NCBI GenBank assembly: GCA_014323825.1
Contig: JACONI010000111.1
Span: 1-64,000 of the forward strand
DNA: 64,000 bases
Origin: Ekhidna sp.
GTDB taxonomy: Bacteria; Bacteroidota; Bacteroidia; Cytophagales; Cyclobacteriaceae
Direction: 5' to 3'
Part shown: in pieces, positions 59,194 to 64,000 of the stretch
Layout of the letters: each line of letters begins with the position of its first letter
How positions within the stretch are numbered: position 1 is the first letter of the stretch
The notes under the pieces: model-generated
The model's database searches: none
What the model was told of the DNA's origin: nothing
Seen by the model: the letters and a program-made list of their open reading frames with translations, nothing else
Translations under genes and position numbers: made by a program

Positions 59194-59222
59194 AGAAGCC
59201 CTGACCTCTCAGAGGCTCTTAA

Positions 59223-59654
59223 CTATTTCTCTCCTTTTTTCTTCTTAGGCGGTTCTCCAAATGTAATCGGTAGCATCATCGGAGCAACTAATCTCTTCCC
59301 TCGTTGTGTCGCTGGAGAGAACCTCGTTTGCTCAATAATTTCCAGGGCTTTCGCATTTAACCGTTCATTATCACTCTTGACAACTTTCGCACATTGAGCA
59401 TTACCTAGTGTATCTACAACAAAACGGACAAAGACTTTGCCTTGATCATTCATTCCTGCCGTTTGTTCCACGAGCCTTTGATAAAAAATTTTAAAATCTC
59501 TGTAGGGTGTAGGAGGTGATTCATAAATAACGAGCCCGACCATGTTAGATGATAAACTATCATATTTACGCCATAACAAGATGCAATTATCAAAAGCCTG
59601 GCTAACCGCTTGTACTGAAAAAAGAGAAAGAGCCAATATATAAATTAATTTCAT
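59223..59654 (-). CDS. Signal-peptide protein with TonB C-terminal-like domain, in immunity-gene position
   Basis: MKLIYILALSLFSVQAVSQ; GKVFVRFVVDTLGNAQCAKVVKSDNERLNAKALEIIEQTRFSPATQRGK. Confidence 0.65.
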   Translation of the reverse strand: MKLIYILALSLFSVQAVSQAFDNCILLWRKYDSLSSNMVGLVIYESPPTPYRDFKIFYQRLVEQTAGMNDQGKVFVRFVVDTLGNAQCAKVVKSDNERLNAKALEIIEQTRFSPATQRGKRLVAPMMLPITFGEPPKKKKGEK

Positions 59655-59658
59655 CTGA

Positions 59659-62600
59659 TTAGTACCGACGAGGTATCCGGTAAATAAAGCTTTTTGGATA
59701 CTTAGGATAACCTATCAGCATACCATTTAAACTATCCGTATAAGCACTAACTCCCCCAAACGGAAAATTATGACCTGGAAAAAATCCTTGATTCTTAAAT
59801 GCGTGAACATAGCCATGAACTTCTTCTAGATAATAATCAAATCCAAGCCCTTGAAAATCGGCAGGAAGTTCTGCTAGCCCTCTCCCTGATAAAATATTTG
59901 CAGAATGATAACTTTCTTTAAAGTACGTTGCCTTTAAGGTTGCGTAATTTTCAAAAGCCAAATTACCGTATCTTATTTCTCCTGTTTTAGGATTTGTAAC
60001 TCCCCAGTAATCTTTAGCTTGATAATTTTTTGAAGTAACATTTGGATCATAAGTCCCCTCAAACCCAAAATAATCTAATGCTCCCTGATAATCACCACGT
60101 CCTACAAACCCAGCTAATACCCTACTATTACTTCTAAATTCTTGTCCTCTCACAGCATTTCTTAGTTGTGGTGAAGTAGCTGTAGCAAAGACCCCGCCAA
60201 ATGCACCACCAAACAGTGCACCTCGTCCAATATCTCCGCCATTTAAAGCCGAGCCTAAAAATCCTGTCATAGCCCCCGTCCCTATTCCAACTCCCACTTG
60301 CCCCGCAAAACTTTCAACACTCCCTCCAACTGTTCCTAAACTTGCTCCCGCAGCTCCGGTAACTGCTCCACGCCATGCACCTCCTAAAAAGCTCCCCCCA
60401 TGAATGGACGAAGTAAGGCCACCACTTACAAAACCGGATGATGCGCCTCCTGCTGCTATGGCTCCAAATCCTGTTGAAACTCCTATACTTGCCGTAAATG
60501 ACGATCCTGATGCCCAGGCTGTAGCTCCTACTCCTGTAGTTCCTGCCGCCGCTCCTATCAAAGCCCCTCTCCAAAATCCACCTAAAAATGTTCCGCCACT
60601 ATTTGCTGATTGTATTCCGCTAGTAGTTCCTCCAATCGCAGCACCAATAATAATCGGTACAAACCACGCCAGTTCCCCATTCGGATCAATTGTCAGGTGT
60701 GGAACATTTCCCATCCCTACATAAGGACTGCTAAACTGCCCGACAGGATCTACCGCAAAAAACCGCCCCAGAGCAGGATCATAAGATCGGGATAAAAAGT
60801 CATAATACCCCGTCAGGCTGTCGTAAGAGGCGTAAGAAGACTGATACAACACTCCCGGGTCAGTATAGTTTGGTGCCCGCCAGCTATTGGACGTTTTCAG
60901 ACCGAAGGGGTAATAATCGTTGATTTGCGTCACCCGAAAAGCTGCATCTCCGGACGTGTGGGTGATCTTCAAGTCATCAAAGTAAACATCTTGGTTGCGG
61001 TTCGACTCATTGACCAAATAAACGAACAGATAGCCGTCCTGATCAAAGGTAAGCGGTCCCGTAGCATACCGGTCATACTGCCCTTTGGAGGTGCTCACCA
61101 CAGCCAGAAAACCGGAATTACTCCGCTGATACACATAGTCTGCGTCAAAGAAAATATATTGCAAATACGCTCGGGGCCGTCCGCCTGTAGGGCCGCTGAA
61201 GAGGCCGCCGGCTGCGGGGCTGGACAGCACACGGGACAAACTACCGGAGGCGGACTCGGCTCCGGTACCTGCACCGGACGCTCCAAAACCTCCCAAAACG
61301 GCACTTACAAGGGAAGGAATAATACTGTTATCCCATCCCCCCGCACTGTATTTTGCCCAAAATTCCATCTCCACTTTATCACCTCGCTTAATATTTAAAA
61401 CCTTTGCAGGGCCCAGCGGACGGGAAAACCCATTCAGTGCCACACTTTTACTGCCCAACGGCGTATGATTGCTCGCCGAAGAGCGAACATTGGAAGGGAA
61501 GGCAAATTCACTTGATTCTTGGGCAGAACGGGCATCTTCCATCGTTGCCAGGTAAACATTCTGCTCAGGCAGCCGGCCAAAAGCCAGCCGGTTGTTGGCC
61601 TGATGATCGGTAATATAGTACTCGTAATAGTAGCTGCCGTTCTGTGCGTAAACCCGCCCTTCATCCGTAGAGAGTTGACAGAGCTCATCATTCAGAAACT
61701 CGGAAGGTCCCAGATAGTCTACTTTGGCAATGACGTGATTTTCCTTATCCTTGATCGTTTTAGACAGTCTATTCCCCACCGCATCATAAGTGTAGTCAAT
61801 GACCATCACCACATTGCCGGAGCCCCGCTCAAAAGTGATTTTATCAACCAACTGTAGGTGATTATAAGAGAGGTAAAGCTCTTTATGTGCATCTGCGGTC
61901 ATATTTCCAGTGAGCGCATCGTAGCTAAACTCCCCGTGGTAATCTGTTGCCATGCCCCGGTTAAGGTTGTCAAATCCGGCAGCAGTACCGCCATCCGTTA
62001 CCTTGCGCAATTGGTTACTCCCGTTCGGATAGTCATAATCCAGCTTATCAATAACAATGTTATCGGACTTTCTCGTCAGCAGATCAAGGTTACCATTGTC
62101 ATCGTAGGAAGCCGTCATGTTGAAATGGTCTCTGTCCATAAGGTAAGCCGAACCCGCTGCCTCCGCATATTTCGTGCCTTTCAGCCGGCCCCGTCCATCG
62201 TAGTTGAATCCCACGCCGTATTTTGTGGTGCCGTTGGGGCCGCTTCCGGGATTCACCGCCGGCGTAACGCCCGTAGCGTTCCATGTCATCGCGTTCAGCA
62301 GGCCGTTGTATCGGTTGGTTTTGTCCGTCCCCGAAATGGGAGATCGACCCTCATAGTAGTAGTCCATTCCAAAGAGATCACCATCCGAGGAAAGGTCATC
62401 AGGGTCGTTGATGGATTTTATATGCCCCTGAAGCGTGTATCGGTAGTCCACGGATTGGAGAAAACTGTGGCCGCCGTCGGTGGAGTGGAGGCGCTTCTCT
62501 ACCAACTCCCCTACGGCGTTGTATGTGTACGCTGCCAGCAATACTTCGCCGCTTCCGCCTGTATTTTGAAATACTCTTCGCAACCGGCCCCTGTGATCAT

Positions 62601-64000
62601 ATTCGTAACGCTTATCATAGGTAACTGAGGTCCCGGATGAATAGTGGTATTCATGGTGGCTTTTCAGCACGCTGCCCTCCCAGTCATACGCATAGGTGAT
62701 CACATCCTGCGGCCTTGTATAATATGTCAGGTGGTTTTTTGAGATCAACTGTAGTTGACGATATTTATCGTCATAATAAATTACGGTATTTAAAAACCGG
62801 TCACTCCCAAGGACCCTGACTTTACTGCCTGTAGGCATATCCAAGGGTGCGGTGAGGGGATTACCCGTGTAGCCGGGGACACTCTGAAAATGGTATTCGG
62901 ACTCCCGATTTTCCGTATCCCAGCTAGGATCATTTAAAAATTGATAATTATCATAATAGTTTACCGTAAGCAAAGCGCTGTTTGCCAGGCTGTAATCACT
63001 TGAGAACCTCGGAAAAGCATTGTCCTCGGTATAAACTCCCGAGTTGGAAGGGAGCGATTCATACCGGATACCTCCGCCCATTTTCGCCATCACACGTGCA
63101 CGGGAATCGTTGGTCTTGACCTGACCTGACACCACCTGCCTGTTGAGGGCATCGTATTTGTAAAAAGTCCAGGAATTTCTCCCCTCCCATTTTTGACCCT
63201 CGTATCTGGTCATCACCAAGCGGTCCCACTGATCATACACATTATAGTGTCTGGGGCCGCCGGGAGCTTGTTGCTCTACCAAACGGCCTCGTTCGTCATA
63301 AACATATTGGAACATCAACGCTCTCGCCTGTGAAGCGGTGAAAACATTGGGAAAGGTATGATCTAAACCGGCGGTGAGCGAAGGAGGAACAACGAACACC
63401 ACACGTCCGTAATCATCGTACACGCTGTAGGAACCGTACCACTTGCTGTCGGTCGGGTCAAAGATTTGGGTGGTAATGGTCAGCCCGCGCAGGTCTTTAA
63501 CCGTTCTCATCTTTAAGCCCTCCGGATCAGTCGTCTCTACCACGGAAAGAGACCTCGCACCGTAAACTCCACTATTTTGCGGAAGTCCGTTCACCATTCG
63601 CCATTTAAATACTTTGAAGTCAGTGCCCGGATTGTGTACCTTGTACGCATAACGTGTTTTCCTGGCCGTGGCATGGCTGTTCGTGTGCCAGGCTTCACCC
63701 GGAGCGATGACAGACTTTACACGCCCGCGAGGGTCATACTCCATATAGGAATAGGGTTTGGGGTCTGTAGCTATGGTGGAGGAGGTCGGGGAGGTGTAAA
63801 AACTGACGGAACGGTTGTAGGCATTCGAAGCATACGCTCCGCCGGAGCCGGCAGCTTGGGGATAGGGCATGTACGACCTGTCCGGCCTCGCACTAACAGC
63901 ATTATAATAACCCGGCTGAACGAGGTCTTCATATTGGGGACCAGCGGCCACGGCCACACTCATCGTCTCTCTACCCATGCCGTCAGAATAGGCGTAAGAT
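59659..64000 (-). CDS. RHS repeat-associated core domain polymorphic toxin (partial; runs off window end)
   Basis: YD repeats; core LTGYYDFLSRSYDPALGRFFAVDPVGQFSSPYVGMGNVPHLTIDPNGE; frame open to 64000 (...SYAYSDGMGRETM). Confidence 0.9.
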   Translation of the reverse strand, partial: SYAYSDGMGRETMSVAVAAGPQYEDLVQPGYYNAVSARPDRSYMPYPQAAGSGGAYASNAYNRSVSFYTSPTSSTIATDPKPYSYMEYDPRGRVKSVIAPGEAWHTNSHATARKTRYAYKVHNPGTDFKVFKWRMVNGLPQNSGVYGARSLSVVETTDPEGLKMRTVKDLRGLTITTQIFDPTDSKWYGSYSVYDDYGRVVFVVPPSLTAGLDHTFPNVFTASQARALMFQYVYDERGRLVEQQAPGGPRHYNVYDQWDRLVMTRYEGQKWEGRNSWTFYKYDALNRQVVSGQVKTNDSRARVMAKMGGGIRYESLPSNSGVYTEDNAFPRFSSDYSLANSALLTVNYYDNYQFLNDPSWDTENRESEYHFQSVPGYTGNPLTAPLDMPTGSKVRVLGSDRFLNTVIYYDDKYRQLQLISKNHLTYYTRPQDVITYAYDWEGSVLKSHHEYHYSSGTSVTYDKRYEYDHRGRLRRVFQNTGGSGEVLLAAYTYNAVGELVEKRLHSTDGGHSFLQSVDYRYTLQGHIKSINDPDDLSSDGDLFGMDYYYEGRSPISGTDKTNRYNGLLNAMTWNATGVTPAVNPGSGPNGTTKYGVGFNYDGRGRLKGTKYAEAAGSAYLMDRDHFNMTASYDDNGNLDLLTRKSDNIVIDKLDYDYPNGSNQLRKVTDGGTAAGFDNLNRGMATDYHGEFSYDALTGNMTADAHKELYLSYNHLQLVDKITFERGSGNVVMVIDYTYDAVGNRLSKTIKDKENHVIAKVDYLGPSEFLNDELCQLSTDEGRVYAQNGSYYYEYYITDHQANNRLAFGRLPEQNVYLATMEDARSAQESSEFAFPSNVRSSASNHTPLGSKSVALNGFSRPLGPAKVLNIKRGDKVEMEFWAKYSAGGWDNSIIPSLVSAVLGGFGASGAGTGAESASGSLSRVLSSPAAGGLFSGPTGGRPRAYLQYIFFDADYVYQRSNSGFLAVVSTSKGQYDRYATGPLTFDQDGYLFVYLVNESNRNQDVYFDDLKITHTSGDAAFRVTQINDYYPFGLKTSNSWRAPNYTDPGVLYQSSYASYDSLTGYYDFLSRSYDPALGRFFAVDPVGQFSSPYVGMGNVPHLTIDPNGELAWFVPIIIGAAIGGTTSGIQSANSGGTFLGGFWRGALIGAAAGTTGVGATAWASGSSFTASIGVSTGFGAIAAGGASSGFVSGGLTSSIHGGSFLGGAWRGAVTGAAGASLGTVGGSVESFAGQVGVGIGTGAMTGFLGSALNGGDIGRGALFGGAFGGVFATATSPQLRNAVRGQEFRSNSRVLAGFVGRGDYQGALDYFGFEGTYDPNVTSKNYQAKDYWGVTNPKTGEIRYGNLAFENYATLKATYFKESYHSANILSGRGLAELPADFQGLGFDYYLEEVHGYVHAFKNQGFFPGHNFPFGGVSAYTDSLNGMLIGYPKYPKSFIYRIPRRY
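60366..60493 (-). repeat. Direct repeat copy B inside the full-length RHS gene
   Basis: Same 128-bp block as 57970..58097, same orientation, offset 2396 bp. Confidence 0.9.

Overview
Chromosomal window from a Bacteroidota/Cytophagales-like genome, judged by the S10-spc-alpha operon layout followed by carA/eno, T9SS type A C-terminal domains, TonB-receptor/DUF4249 pairs and TAnnTTTG-like promoters. The core is rpsL to eno (minus strand, ~21.7-41.2 kb), with clpB, tpx, two Usp genes and a malate/lactate dehydrogenase nearby. Two accessory zones stand out. (1) 0-18.7 kb: three minus-strand surface-protein genes (two BspA/DUF285 proteins and one cadherin-repeat lipoprotein) share the same promoter and ~30-codon leader, which ends in a pure poly-C tract of 13, 13 and 14 nt. 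In all three the tract is one base longer than the in-frame length, so all read as OFF. This looks like a shared slipped-strand ON/OFF leader placed in front of unrelated surface proteins. The ORF caller missed it because the 5' ends are out of frame. (2) 43-64 kb: an RHS polymorphic-toxin island with orphan toxin tips and immunity genes. One tip shares a 128-bp near-identical direct repeat with the full-length RHS gene. Another is a signal-peptide-bearing colicin-D-like toxin with a frameshift. The island is interleaved with XRE/HicBA/RelE-type cassettes and a small SymE/XRE/primase-helicase/twin-tyrosine-recombinase module that appears to be decaying. All calls come from reading the sequence by eye; no database search was run.
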